From: Woeseiaceae bacterium
GTDB taxonomy: Bacteria > Pseudomonadota > Gammaproteobacteria > Steroidobacterales > Woeseiaceae
NCBI GenBank assembly: GCA_021773035.1
Contig: JAJFKU010000024.1
Coordinates: 40,883 to 104,882 of the forward strand
DNA: 64,000 bases
Direction of reading: 5' to 3'
This document shows, piece by piece, positions 27,901-36,471 of this stretch (within the stretch, counting starts at the first letter, position 1; every line of letters starts with the position of its first letter). The notes under the pieces were generated by a model. It worked only from the letters and a program-made list of their open reading frames with translations. It was not told where the DNA came from and searched no databases. The position numbers were made by a program, and so were the translations under genes.

Positions 27901-30900
27901 GTAACGGCGGAGCGAATGTTTCCGGTGCCGGCGCCGGGACCGGCAGCGGTTCTTTCAGTCTGGGCGGTGGTGGTGGCGGTGGAGGTAATGGCGCGATAGT
28001 GACTGTCGTCGATACCAGCAGCATCACGACAAGGGGCAATGATTCCTACGGCCTGTTCGCGCAAAGCCTTGGCGGCGGTGGCGGTAACGGTGGTTTCAGT
28101 ATCGCGGCGAGCGGCGCCGGCACCGGTGCGGGAACGATCGGCATCGGCGGTAGTGGCGGCAGCGGTGGCCATGGCAATCAGGTGAGCGTCGATAGCAGCG
28201 GTCTGCTGATGAGCACGTCCGGGCACCGTTCCAGCGCTATTGTGGCGCAGAGCGTTGGCGGTGGCGGCGGCAACGGTGGCTTTGATATCGCGTTGAATGG
28301 TGCCGGCAGCTACTCCGGCTCGCTGGGCGTGGGTGGCTCCGGGGGCGCGGGTGGCCATGGCGGAAACGTAATTCTTGGTAGCAGCTCGGCTATCGTGACA
28401 GTCGGCGCGGCTTCTCGCGGACTGTTGGCACAGAGCATCGGCGGCGGCGGCGGCAACGGCGCCTTTAACGTATCCGGCAGTGGCGGCGGGACCGCGTCCG
28501 TGAGCATCGGTGTCGGCGGGGGGGGTGGTGTCGGCGGCAACGGAGGCACGGTCAGCGCGACCAATCGCGGCAGTGTTGTAACGACAGGCTTTTTTGGCCA
28601 CGGCATGCAGGCGCAAAGCATCGGCGGCGGTGGTGGCAACGGCGGTCTGAGTTTTTCGGGCTCCGTGGCCGGCCCGGCCACCAAGAGTGTTGCTTTTTCA
28701 CTGGGTGGTAGCGGTGGCGCAGGCGGCACTGGTGGTCAGGTCGATGCCTTCAACCACGGGACGATCAATACGTCTGGCCACATGGCTTATGGCGTTGCCG
28801 CGCAGAGCATCGGTGGTGGCGGTGGCAACGGCGGCATGGCGATTGCTGCGGGTCTCGGTTTCGGCGGAGAGGCGAGTGGTTCCAATGTGAATGCCCAGAT
28901 TTCAGTTGGCGGCGGCGGGGGCAATGGCAACCTCGGTGGCGTCGTCAGCGTCAGCAACACGAACAGTATTCAGACCGGTGGCATCAATGCCGACGGCGTT
29001 TTCGCGCAGAGCATCGGCGGTGGCGGCGGTAGCGGCGGTTCGACCATCAGTGGTTTTATCGGTACCGGCGGCGATACCGGCGGTCGCGCGGTCAATATAG
29101 GGGTTGCCGTGGGCGGCGGTGGCGGCAACGGTAGCGACGGCGGTCTTGTCGATGTCGATAACTTCGGGGAGATCCTTGTCAGTGGCGCGGGCTCTACCGG
29201 TATTACGGCACAGAGTATTGGCGGCGGCGGTGGCATCGGCGGTCGCTCAAATGCCGTTTCATTGCTGGTCGGTCGAAGTTGCACCATACCGCTGGCCTGT
29301 ACCGCACCCGCGGCCGCAAAACAAAACGTCGGCCTGTCCGTTTCGGTCGGCGGAGCAGGCGGCGGCGCCAGCGATGGCGGCCTGGTGGACGTTTACAACA
29401 ACGCTAGCGTGTCGACCGGCGGCGACGAGGGCCACGCGATTTTTGCGCAGAGTGTTGGCGGTGGTGGCGGCAACGGCGGCAACGGTATTCTCGGCAGCGA
29501 CGGTCTGACGCCGTCGCCGGTACCCCCCGAATTGATATTCTTTCCAGTCGATACGGTCGGCTTTCTGCAACGGGTAACCATTGCCGTCGGCGGCGCTGCG
29601 GGCGCCAGCGGTAACGGTGGCATGGTGGTGGTTGACAACGACGGCGCACTTAATACTTCGGGATACGGGGCGACCGGCGTATTCGCACAGAGCATTGGTG
29701 GTGGCGGGGGTAACGGTGGCAACGGCGTCATCGGCCTTACCGGACTCATCGGTATGGGTGGCGCGGACGGCAGCAGTGGCAACGGCGGCGAGCTAAGTGT
29801 TTTTCAGGACGGCGACATCGTGACGAGCGGCGATACTTCTCACGGCGTTTTCGCGCAAAGCGTCGGCGGCGGCGGTGGCACAGCCGGCAATGTCGAAAGA
29901 GCCTTCGCGAGCAGTCTCAATATCGGCCTGGGCATCGGCTTCAGTCAATGCGCGCTTGCCGGGATAACCGGGCGTCGTTGTGGCAACGGCGGCGACGGTG
30001 GGGTCGTAACGGTAACGTCTACCGGCAACATCAACACCAGCGGTGTCGGCGCACTCGGTATCTTCGCCCAGAGCGTGGGTGGCGGCGGTGGTGTTGCCGG
30101 CGACTTGGGTGTCGGCATCGGTGGCGAAGGTTTAGGCAGTTTCGTCGGTAGCGTTGGCGGGGCGGGTTCCGGCGACAGGGTCACGGTTACGCATACCGGC
30201 AACATCACAACGACGGGCGCCGGCGCGCACGGCATCATGGCGCAGTCGGCCGGTGGGCAGGGCACCGGCGCGGCGGTCGACGTTACGATCGATGGCCGCG
30301 TTGAGGCGAGTGGAAGCGGGTCGAGCGGAGTCGTCGCACAGAGCAGCGGCGATTCAGGCGGCGGCGATCTGACCGTCGAAATACTGCAAGGCGGTGCGGT
30401 AGTCGGTGGTTTGCCGTCGGTTTTGGTTGGCGCGCCCGGCGTGCAGGTACCGGAAACGGCCGGCGTTCGTTTGGTCGGTGGGAACGACAACAACATCATT
30501 AATGGTGGCACCATCTCGACTTCGTCCGGAATCGGCGGTTTCGCGATTCACGCAACCGCCGGTAACGATGACGTCGAGAATTTCGGCGTCATCAGCGGCT
30601 CAATCGATCTTGGCAGCGGCAGCAACACCATTCGTAATCGCCTGGATGCTGAGTTGCGAACAGGTGTATTGCTGCTGCTCGGGGACGATCCCTCAAGCCT
30701 GTTGACAAACGAAGGCGAGTTGTCCGTCGGCGGCCGCGATCGCACGTTTGCCACGACGATGACCGGCAACCTGTTGCAAACGGACACAGCAACCCTGCTT
30801 TCCGATATCGACGTCGGCAGCAATACCTCGGATGTTCTCGTGTTGAGCGGCTTCGCCGATATCGCCGGAACCGTCGACGTCAATGTGGTGAATGCCGGGA

Positions 30901-32165
30901 TGGCGATGCCCGGCGCTCACCAGGCGACGTTGATCTCCGCGGCCGGCGGTCTTAGTGGCAATGACCTGAACTTCGTATACCAGCCATCGGTAGTCATCCG
31001 GTTCGATCCGTTGACACAGACGGACTCGGACCTGCAGCTGAATTACAGCGTGAGTTTTGCACCGCAAGGTGTGAACGGAAATCACTCGTCATTCGGCGAG
31101 TATGTGAATCGCTTCCAGCTCGCAGGAGGCAGCGGTGAGTTCGCTCCCGTCGCGCAAAACCTGACCGAGTTGCCCGATCTGTCCAGCTATCAATCGGCAG
31201 TCGATCAGCTAAACCCTGAAATCTACCTGGCCTCGCGGGTTTCGACAGTATTCAGCATGAGAAACTTCGCGAATGCACTGCAGCGCTGTAGCGCCAGTAT
31301 TTTGCAGACCCGGTATGAGGCCACGCCGCGTTGCGCCTGGATCAAGCTTGGCGACCGCAATCTGAAGCGCGATACAACGGGCGGTTTTCAGGGTTTTGCA
31401 GAGGATTCGGTCAACGTTTCGCTGGGCTATCAAAACGAACTGGGCGACAACTGGGGCATGGGGCTGGCGCTAAGCTACGAGAACACGGCGTTGATCAACG
31501 ACTCCCGCCTGGCGGAGGTGCGCGGCGATTTGTTTCAGGCCGGCGTATCGGTCAAGTCGCATGCAGAAGGGTGGGATTACTCGGCGTCGTTCTCGTTCGG
31601 CAAGGGTCACTACCGCGCTTCCCGCGGCATCGATTTCCTGGCCGGCGGACCGGTCGCGGCTAACGGTACTCAGGATATCAGCTTCGCAACGGCGCAGGCC
31701 CGGATGGCGCATACCTTTGGTAATGCCTCGCGCTTCCTGAGACCGGTGCTGAATTTCACGACCGCCTACATCAAAGCAGGTGCCGTGCAGGAACGCGATG
31801 CCGGTGTCCTTAATCTTGATATATCGGCCTCCAACGTTGCGCTTCTCAGTATTTCACCGAGCATCGAGTTTGGCGGTCAGTTCACAAGCGCGAACGGCGC
31901 CACGCTGCGCCCGTTCGGGCGACTGGGTGCGGTGTACTACCTGAACGGCGTTGACGATCGCCTGACCGCGCTGTTGCAGGACGCACCAGATTCCATCGGT
32001 GTGTTTGGCACGCAGAGCGTTCTGGACGATGCCTACGCGAGTACCGCTGTCGGTCTTGAGTTCGTCGACAGCGATAACACCTTCATCAGCCTGTCCTACG
32101 AGGGGCTGCATTCGGGAGATCTGAGCAACGAAAGTTTCCATCTCCGGGTAGGTTTCGAGTTCTGA
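24912..32165 (+). CDS. Giant glycine-rich autotransporter
   Basis: The frame is open from 24720, but the ATG at 24912 starts a clean signal peptide cut near VLAQDP, giving about 2,417 residues. The passenger (residues about 30-1850) is made of about 30 repeats of roughly 55-60 residues, each with HGIxAQSIGGGGGNGG and a stretch of VxVxNxGxIxTxG, the shape of a parallel beta-helix. Residues about 1850-2135 are non-repetitive with hydrophobic strands. From about 2135 (CSASILQTRYEATPRCAW) to the end (FHLRVGFEF, with terminal Phe) lies a C-terminal beta-barrel that would export the passenger. Such proteins act in adhesion or biofilm matrix formation; that role is inferred. Two inserts (near 29280 and 29945) carry cysteine pairs. 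Confidence 0.88.
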   Translation: MIRDHSSFYPISIAVITAVLLFASSNVLAQDPTPRGPAVDIENGDRGDNGSVGVGIVGDGGDGERGDTGPPATVIFDGTASNQEIVSGASNAHGINAQSRGGRGGNGGFGVGIVGFGGDGGRGGHGGTATVNTNGSITTTGNGARGIFARSRGNNGGSGGGAGGIDGEGGDGGSGGRGGTVRITAQGDISTSGTSADGMLALSTGATGGAGGSGGGIVGIGGGSSSGGAGGTIRIDNDAAIDTSGRDARGIAAQSIGGFGGGGGSGGGIVGIGGQGSTGGNGGSVTVVNRGTVTTRGSNAQGIFVESIGGGGGNAGGAGGAVSLGGSGNSAGNGGSATVSNDGDIVTEGYRARGILAQSIGGGGGDGAGSGGLVSLGGGGGSAGDGRTVSVTNNTGAIVTQGPIAHGILAQSIGGGGGSGAGSGGAVAIGGSGSGGGDGGRLSVTNNGEITTNGVGSRGILAQSIGGGGGDGAGSGGIVAVGGSGSGSGGGGEVNVTNGGTIRTTGSNADGLPQLFGLPRIFGFTSHGILAQSIGGGGGSGAGSGGAVSVGGRGSSSGDGGLVTVSNSGSISTADARSRGIFVQSIGGGGGDGGGSGGLISIGGSSSRTGNSATVTVTNSGSIFAGGDAAQAIFAQSVGGGGGDGGGAGGLIAIGGSGQGGGDAGAVVLGNDGELETAGSDASAILAQSVGGGGGNGGGTISVSAFAGFSLGGRGGVGGSSNTVDITNGGGSITTAGERSHGIHAQSVGGGGGNGGHAVTLTAGAGGSVSLAVGGRGAGAGHGRAVDVDNASAITTSGDDASGILAQSIGGGGGNGGFSIAGAGSDGVGIAATFGGLGGAGGNGSTVVLDNSGLVTTAGDGSTGILAQSVGGGGGNGGFRVALGGGGAGGGALNLGGSGGSAGNAGVVTLTDTGAVSTAGNDAHALFAQSIGGGGGNGSFGIAVGIGGTGAGSISLGANGGGGGHGADVNVTSSGIYQTQGNRSFGVFAQSIGGGGGNGGANVSGAGAGTGSGSFSLGGGGGGGGNGAIVTVVDTSSITTRGNDSYGLFAQSLGGGGGNGGFSIAASGAGTGAGTIGIGGSGGSGGHGNQVSVDSSGLLMSTSGHRSSAIVAQSVGGGGGNGGFDIALNGAGSYSGSLGVGGSGGAGGHGGNVILGSSSAIVTVGAASRGLLAQSIGGGGGNGAFNVSGSGGGTASVSIGVGGGGGVGGNGGTVSATNRGSVVTTGFFGHGMQAQSIGGGGGNGGLSFSGSVAGPATKSVAFSLGGSGGAGGTGGQVDAFNHGTINTSGHMAYGVAAQSIGGGGGNGGMAIAAGLGFGGEASGSNVNAQISVGGGGGNGNLGGVVSVSNTNSIQTGGINADGVFAQSIGGGGGSGGSTISGFIGTGGDTGGRAVNIGVAVGGGGGNGSDGGLVDVDNFGEILVSGAGSTGITAQSIGGGGGIGGRSNAVSLLVGRSCTIPLACTAPAAAKQNVGLSVSVGGAGGGASDGGLVDVYNNASVSTGGDEGHAIFAQSVGGGGGNGGNGILGSDGLTPSPVPPELIFFPVDTVGFLQRVTIAVGGAAGASGNGGMVVVDNDGALNTSGYGATGVFAQSIGGGGGNGGNGVIGLTGLIGMGGADGSSGNGGELSVFQDGDIVTSGDTSHGVFAQSVGGGGGTAGNVERAFASSLNIGLGIGFSQCALAGITGRRCGNGGDGGVVTVTSTGNINTSGVGALGIFAQSVGGGGGVAGDLGVGIGGEGLGSFVGSVGGAGSGDRVTVTHTGNITTTGAGAHGIMAQSAGGQGTGAAVDVTIDGRVEASGSGSSGVVAQSSGDSGGGDLTVEILQGGAVVGGLPSVLVGAPGVQVPETAGVRLVGGNDNNIINGGTISTSSGIGGFAIHATAGNDDVENFGVISGSIDLGSGSNTIRNRLDAELRTGVLLLLGDDPSSLLTNEGELSVGGRDRTFATTMTGNLLQTDTATLLSDIDVGSNTSDVLVLSGFADIAGTVDVNVVNAGMAMPGAHQATLISAAGGLSGNDLNFVYQPSVVIRFDPLTQTDSDLQLNYSVSFAPQGVNGNHSSFGEYVNRFQLAGGSGEFAPVAQNLTELPDLSSYQSAVDQLNPEIYLASRVSTVFSMRNFANALQRCSASILQTRYEATPRCAWIKLGDRNLKRDTTGGFQGFAEDSVNVSLGYQNELGDNWGMGLALSYENTALINDSRLAEVRGDLFQAGVSVKSHAEGWDYSASFSFGKGHYRASRGIDFLAGGPVAANGTQDISFATAQARMAHTFGNASRFLRPVLNFTTAYIKAGAVQERDAGVLNLDISASNVALLSISPSIEFGGQFTSANGATLRPFGRLGAVYYLNGVDDRLTALLQDAPDSIGVFGTQSVLDDAYASTAVGLEFVDSDNTFISLSYEGLHSGDLSNESFHLRVGFEF
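25190..30360 (+). repeat. Tandem coding repeats of the autotransporter passenger
   Basis: Within the autotransporter gene a unit of about 165-180 bp recurs about 30 times. Its core, AQSIGGGGGNGG or a close variant (AQSVGGGGG, VQSIGGGGG), is found 24 times in good form between about 25835 and 30075, with three degenerate units before and after. Units differ in the spacer length and DNA sequence, so the repeats are old and have diverged, rather than being a recent slippage product. No spacers unique in the CRISPR sense are present. Confidence 0.85.
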
Positions 32166-32343
32166 AAAATGTTTGTCCTGCCCGGCGACACAGGTCTTCC
32201 TTACAGCGAAAAAAACAGTTGCAGATGTGACCAATTTCTTCGGCGATTCAATTCAGGCAGATTGCAGTTTGAACCCTTCGGGCTCAGGCAAATGCGTACA
32301 ATGACGTTTCGGTTCCACCAGTTCCTGCCGGCAGGGGGCAGCA

Positions 32344-33390
32344 ATGAAAAGAAACGATGCGGCGCGAGATTGTGTCAATTCGGTTTATCACGGGTTCAAT
32401 ACTGATTGCGGGACGAGGGTCAAGAACTTCTCTGCGCCGGTCGTAAGCCGCCCGGTCGAATCGCAGAATTTCATCCGGCTCAAGACCAATGCCGAGAAAG
32501 GTGACGGTTATTGGGACGTTGCGCGAATGAATGCCGGAATGCTGATCTGCCTCGCCGACTGTTCCTATACGGATCAGTTCGACTACGTCGTAACGCCTCC
32601 CAAGAATATGCTGTCGCTTCGCATGTTGGTTTCCGGGGAAATAGAAATGCTGGGGGACACCGGTGGCAGTACGCATATCAAGTGCGGCGCTGCCTCAATA
32701 ACCAGTGTCCCTGGGAATTCTCCGCATGAACTGCGGATACTGGAGCGCGATCGTTTCGCGTCGTTGACCATTCACCTGCATGCCGACAGCCTCGCGGGGC
32801 TGATGGGCCTCGGGCGCAGCGAGTTGCCCTTCCTGCTGTCGCAGTTCGACGATCTGGAATCAACGTTCAAATCGATGTCGATGCCGCTGACATTGGCAAT
32901 GACGAACGGCGTTACCGACATGCTCAAGGCACCGTACGTCGGAGCGCTGAGGAACCGCTATTTCGAAGCAAAAACGATGGAGTTACTCTGCCTGTTTGTG
33001 GATGCCATGCAGCGGCGCGATGCGGATAAGGAGAAAACGCTGCAGCCGTCAATTCAAGCAGTGGCCAGAGCACAGCTTGCCCGCCGTGTCCTTGAAAAGC
33101 ACATTGCTGCACCGCCAACTGTCGAGCAACTTGCCCGTCGAATCGGCGTGAACCGAACGCAATTAAGGCGCGACTTCAAGAACTTTCACGGGGTAACGAT
33201 CTCGGAGTTTATCCAGTCACAGCGCATGGAACTCGCAAAACAGCTACTGAGGTCCGGTTCTGTCAGTGTGAGCGTCGTTGCGGAAACGGTAGGTTATCGT
33301 CATGCAACCAACTTTGGCGCTGCTTTCCGGCGCCACCTCGGCGTGTCGCCAAAGAAGTTTATGCAGCTCAATGGCAAGCTGCCGCATTAG
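32344..33390 (+). CDS. AraC family transcriptional regulator
   Basis: The 348-residue protein has an N-terminal sensing domain of about 230 residues and a C-terminal AraC-type DNA-binding domain. The two helix-turn-helix elements are TVEQLARRIGVNRTQLRRDF (residues about 260-280) and VVAETVGYRHATNFGAAFRR (about 305-325), followed by the conserved GVSPKKF. The N-terminal part resembles the PchR-like group, often tied to iron or siderophore receptors, though the ligand here is unknown. It is upstream of and in the same direction as the TonB receptor and amidohydrolase genes, so it is the likely regulator of that unit. Confidence 0.85.
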   Translation: MKRNDAARDCVNSVYHGFNTDCGTRVKNFSAPVVSRPVESQNFIRLKTNAEKGDGYWDVARMNAGMLICLADCSYTDQFDYVVTPPKNMLSLRMLVSGEIEMLGDTGGSTHIKCGAASITSVPGNSPHELRILERDRFASLTIHLHADSLAGLMGLGRSELPFLLSQFDDLESTFKSMSMPLTLAMTNGVTDMLKAPYVGALRNRYFEAKTMELLCLFVDAMQRRDADKEKTLQPSIQAVARAQLARRVLEKHIAAPPTVEQLARRIGVNRTQLRRDFKNFHGVTISEFIQSQRMELAKQLLRSGSVSVSVVAETVGYRHATNFGAAFRRHLGVSPKKFMQLNGKLPH

Positions 33391-33538
33391 AAAATGCGGT
33401 CCAAATCATAACTAATGTCGCTCTCATTACTCTTCGCAGGGCTTGTCCCCTAGTTTCTATCAGGTTTCTGCCCGCACAAAGTGCGGCGGGCGAGATCGAT
33501 GATGACGAGTTTCACTGTTCTGATGGGGAGCAACAAAA

Positions 33539-36469
33539 ATGGCAATTGCTAAACTAGTGCGCATCGCTTTAATCGTTACCTTGGCCACCATGGTTACGCC
33601 GTGTTATGCCCAGTCCGAGGAAACGGAGGAAATTGTCGTCACCGGTACGCGCATCAGTTCGCCGAACCAGGAGTCACCGAATCCGATAACGTCTCTCAGC
33701 AGCGAGTCGATCGGGTACACGGGTAAGACCAGCCTGCAGGAAATAATTCTGGAGGTTGGTGCGCTGGTGGGTTCCGAGGGTGAAAGCGAGGTCAGCAACG
33801 GCGAGAATTTCCTCATACTGCGAAACCTCGGCGCGAACAGAACGCTGGTGCTGGTGGATGGGCAGCGTTTCGTCAGCGGCTCGAGTGGCACATCGGCCGT
33901 GGATGTAAACTCGATTCCGCTGGCGATGATCGAACGCGTTGACGTGTTCACAGGCGGCGCATCTGCGATCTACGGAGCAGATGCGGTGACCGGTGTCGTC
34001 AACTTTATCCTCAAGGATGATTTCGAGGGCCTGGCGTTCAGCGCCCAGTTTGGCAATGCTGAACGGGGAGATTTTGAAGACCAGCAATATTCGGTAACGG
34101 CCGGCCGTAATTTCCGCAACGGCAGCGGCAACGTTACCGCAAGTTATACCTATGGCAACCGGCCCATCGTAGCCGCGACCGAGCGTGCGGATTCCAGCAC
34201 CAATGTGCATGAGCGAATCAATAACCTGAACGGGACGGTGCCGGAGTTCGTACTCGCGGCCGGAACCAATGAAGCGTTTTTTACGAACGGTGGCGCCAGG
34301 GTTGACCCGTTCGAGATATTCAGCAGTGGCTTTAACGGCGACGGCACCCCGTTCGAGCACGGCGTGAACATCGGCAGCTTCGCCGGCACAGGCGAAGTCG
34401 GTGGTGACGGTATTCCCAACTGGTTGTTGTTCGCCCAGGCGATTCGCCCGGAGAATGAACGCCACGTGCTGTCCTTCAAAGCTCACTACGACGTGTCGGA
34501 GAAATTTTCGCCATACGTCAGCGTGAACTATTCTGACGTGACCAATGCCCAGTTCGAGCAGCATTCTCTGACCGTTGGCACAAACGTGGAGCGCGATAAT
34601 GCCTTCCTGCCGGCACCCGTTCTTGCCGCAGCCGGTGCCGCCGGGCCGCCGATATACTACAACCGCTGGGACCTCGATGGCGGAGTGCTCGACTACGAAA
34701 CCGAGAAAAAGACCAGCCGCATTATTCTTGGCGCGAAAGGCGATCTCACGGATTGGCTGCGCTACGACGTTACGCTGAATCGCGGCAAGATGGAGCGTAA
34801 GGAAACGCTCCGCAACAACCGACTGTACGATCGCTATCTCGCGGCTGTCGATGCGGTGGACGATGGCAGCGGAAACATCGTGTGCCGAAGCGAACTGGAT
34901 CCTGCGAGCTTCGACAGCCTGACGATCGATTTCATCTCGACGTCGTTTGACCCGACGCTCGGGCCGGCCACGTTTACCGCCGGTGCCGGGCAATGCATCC
35001 CCTTTAATCCATTCACCACCGATAACAGCGCGAATCAGGCGGCGATTGACTGGATCTGGCAGCCGACGACCAGCGACCTTGAAAATACCCAGACGGTTAT
35101 TACCGGCTATCTGGCCGGAGACAGCTCGCAGGTTTTCGAGCTTCCCGGCGGTCCGCTCGAGTTCGTCGTCGGTGCCGAGCACAGAAAAGAGGAATCGGCG
35201 GTCGTATTTGACGATATCTACGGCTCGTCCCGGACAGTGGCGTGGGTTGCCGGAACGGACATCAGCGGCGACTTCGATGTTACGGAAGCCTTCGTGGAAT
35301 TCTCAGCACCACTGTTCAGTGACATTGGCCCGTTCCTGGAAAGTCTGAGCCTGAACGCCGCGTACCGGTTTTCGGACTACTCGACCATTGGCAATACCAG
35401 CACGTGGAAGGCCGGCGCGCTCTGGGAGACGGCGGGCGGTTTTGCTGCGCGCGGAACTGTGTCGACCGCGGTTCGCGCGCCGAACGTCGGCGAGTTGTTC
35501 GAACCGAGAACGAATATTTCGATCAGCCTGGGAACCGATCCCTGCGATATCGACAACGTCAATCTCGGTTCCTCGACCCGGGCGGCAAACTGTGCGACGG
35601 CGCTGAATGCCATCGGCGTCGATCCCACGACCTTCGACCCGTTGCTGGGCACCTTTTTTCCAGCAATCCAGGGCGGCAATCCGGACCTGAAAGAAGAGAC
35701 CGCCGATACGCTGACACTGGGTTTTGTGTGGCAGCCGGTCTTCGTCGAGGGTCTGACGCTGAGCGTGGATTATTTCGATATCGAGATCACGGACGCGGTC
35801 ATCCGGCCCAATCAGACGGCGATCTTCAACGCCTGTTACGACTCCGCGACCCTCGACAACATATTCTGTACTCTACTTGGCCGCGACGCGACTACCGGCG
35901 AGGCGAACTTCGCCGAACTGGAGTCTGTCAATGTCGCCGAGATTCAGACATCCGGCTACGAATTGAACGCGACCTACCAGCTGCCCGTCGATACGTTCGG
36001 TTCCTTCACGCTGGCCCTCAACTCGACGTACCTGGAAGATCTCAAGATTCAGAAAAGCCCGCTGCCGATCCTGACGGACGACAAGGGCCTGTTCAATACC
36101 GATACCGGCGGCTCGTCTCCGGAGTGGGTCAGTAACGTCGACCTGAACTGGGCCTACGGTGACTGGGATGCCAACTACGGCTTTAACTACAACAGCAAAA
36201 CGCTGCGACCGCCGTTGATTAACGCGCAGCGAGCCACTGCGGCGGAGATTATCGACGATCCGTTTGTCGACGCATTCGTGAACCACGACCTTCAGCTTGG
36301 ATACTCGTTTGATCGTGGTATTCGTGTCTACGGCGGCATACGGAATCTGACGGACGAGTCTCCGGACAGGGTTCAGGGTTCCCTCAACGGTCCGTCGGGC
36401 CGGCAGGGATTCGCGGGGCGTACCTGGTATATGGGTCTGAACGGCAGCTTCGCTGACGTCTGGAACTAG
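33539..36469 (+). CDS. TonB-dependent outer membrane receptor
   Basis: The 976-residue protein has a signal peptide ending near CYAQSEET and a TonB box, EEIVVTGTRIS, directly after. The plug domain follows to about residue 160, with NLGANRTLVLVDGQRF and GGASAIYGADAVTGVVNF, both highly conserved in receptors for carbohydrate or oligopeptide-like ligands. The rest is a 22-strand barrel with AYRFSDYSTIG and RAPNVGELFEPR. The class is closest to receptors of the RagA/Omp-like 'TonB with peptide or glycan' groups. It ends 3 bp before the amidohydrolase start, so the two are probably one operon. Confidence 0.9.
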   Translation: MAIAKLVRIALIVTLATMVTPCYAQSEETEEIVVTGTRISSPNQESPNPITSLSSESIGYTGKTSLQEIILEVGALVGSEGESEVSNGENFLILRNLGANRTLVLVDGQRFVSGSSGTSAVDVNSIPLAMIERVDVFTGGASAIYGADAVTGVVNFILKDDFEGLAFSAQFGNAERGDFEDQQYSVTAGRNFRNGSGNVTASYTYGNRPIVAATERADSSTNVHERINNLNGTVPEFVLAAGTNEAFFTNGGARVDPFEIFSSGFNGDGTPFEHGVNIGSFAGTGEVGGDGIPNWLLFAQAIRPENERHVLSFKAHYDVSEKFSPYVSVNYSDVTNAQFEQHSLTVGTNVERDNAFLPAPVLAAAGAAGPPIYYNRWDLDGGVLDYETEKKTSRIILGAKGDLTDWLRYDVTLNRGKMERKETLRNNRLYDRYLAAVDAVDDGSGNIVCRSELDPASFDSLTIDFISTSFDPTLGPATFTAGAGQCIPFNPFTTDNSANQAAIDWIWQPTTSDLENTQTVITGYLAGDSSQVFELPGGPLEFVVGAEHRKEESAVVFDDIYGSSRTVAWVAGTDISGDFDVTEAFVEFSAPLFSDIGPFLESLSLNAAYRFSDYSTIGNTSTWKAGALWETAGGFAARGTVSTAVRAPNVGELFEPRTNISISLGTDPCDIDNVNLGSSTRAANCATALNAIGVDPTTFDPLLGTFFPAIQGGNPDLKEETADTLTLGFVWQPVFVEGLTLSVDYFDIEITDAVIRPNQTAIFNACYDSATLDNIFCTLLGRDATTGEANFAELESVNVAEIQTSGYELNATYQLPVDTFGSFTLALNSTYLEDLKIQKSPLPILTDDKGLFNTDTGGSSPEWVSNVDLNWAYGDWDANYGFNYNSKTLRPPLINAQRATAAEIIDDPFVDAFVNHDLQLGYSFDRGIRVYGGIRNLTDESPDRVQGSLNGPSGRQGFAGRTWYMGLNGSFADVWN

Positions 36470-36471
36470 GC

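Noticed and set aside
25190..30360. Regular repeats suggestive of a CRISPR array.
   Set aside because: Units are 160 bp or more, lie in one open reading frame and have diverged; there are no unique spacers and no cas genes.
25958..30514. Several long open frames on the minus strand opposite the autotransporter repeats, up to 383 residues, rich in Pro and Ala.
   Set aside because: They are the antisense readings of glycine codons (GGC/GGT give proline-rich frames) and have no ribosome sites or family features.
33674..35182. A 502-residue minus-strand open frame opposite the TonB receptor.
   Set aside because: It is out of phase with any known motif and the plus-strand receptor is intact and well supported; high GC codon bias makes such shadows.
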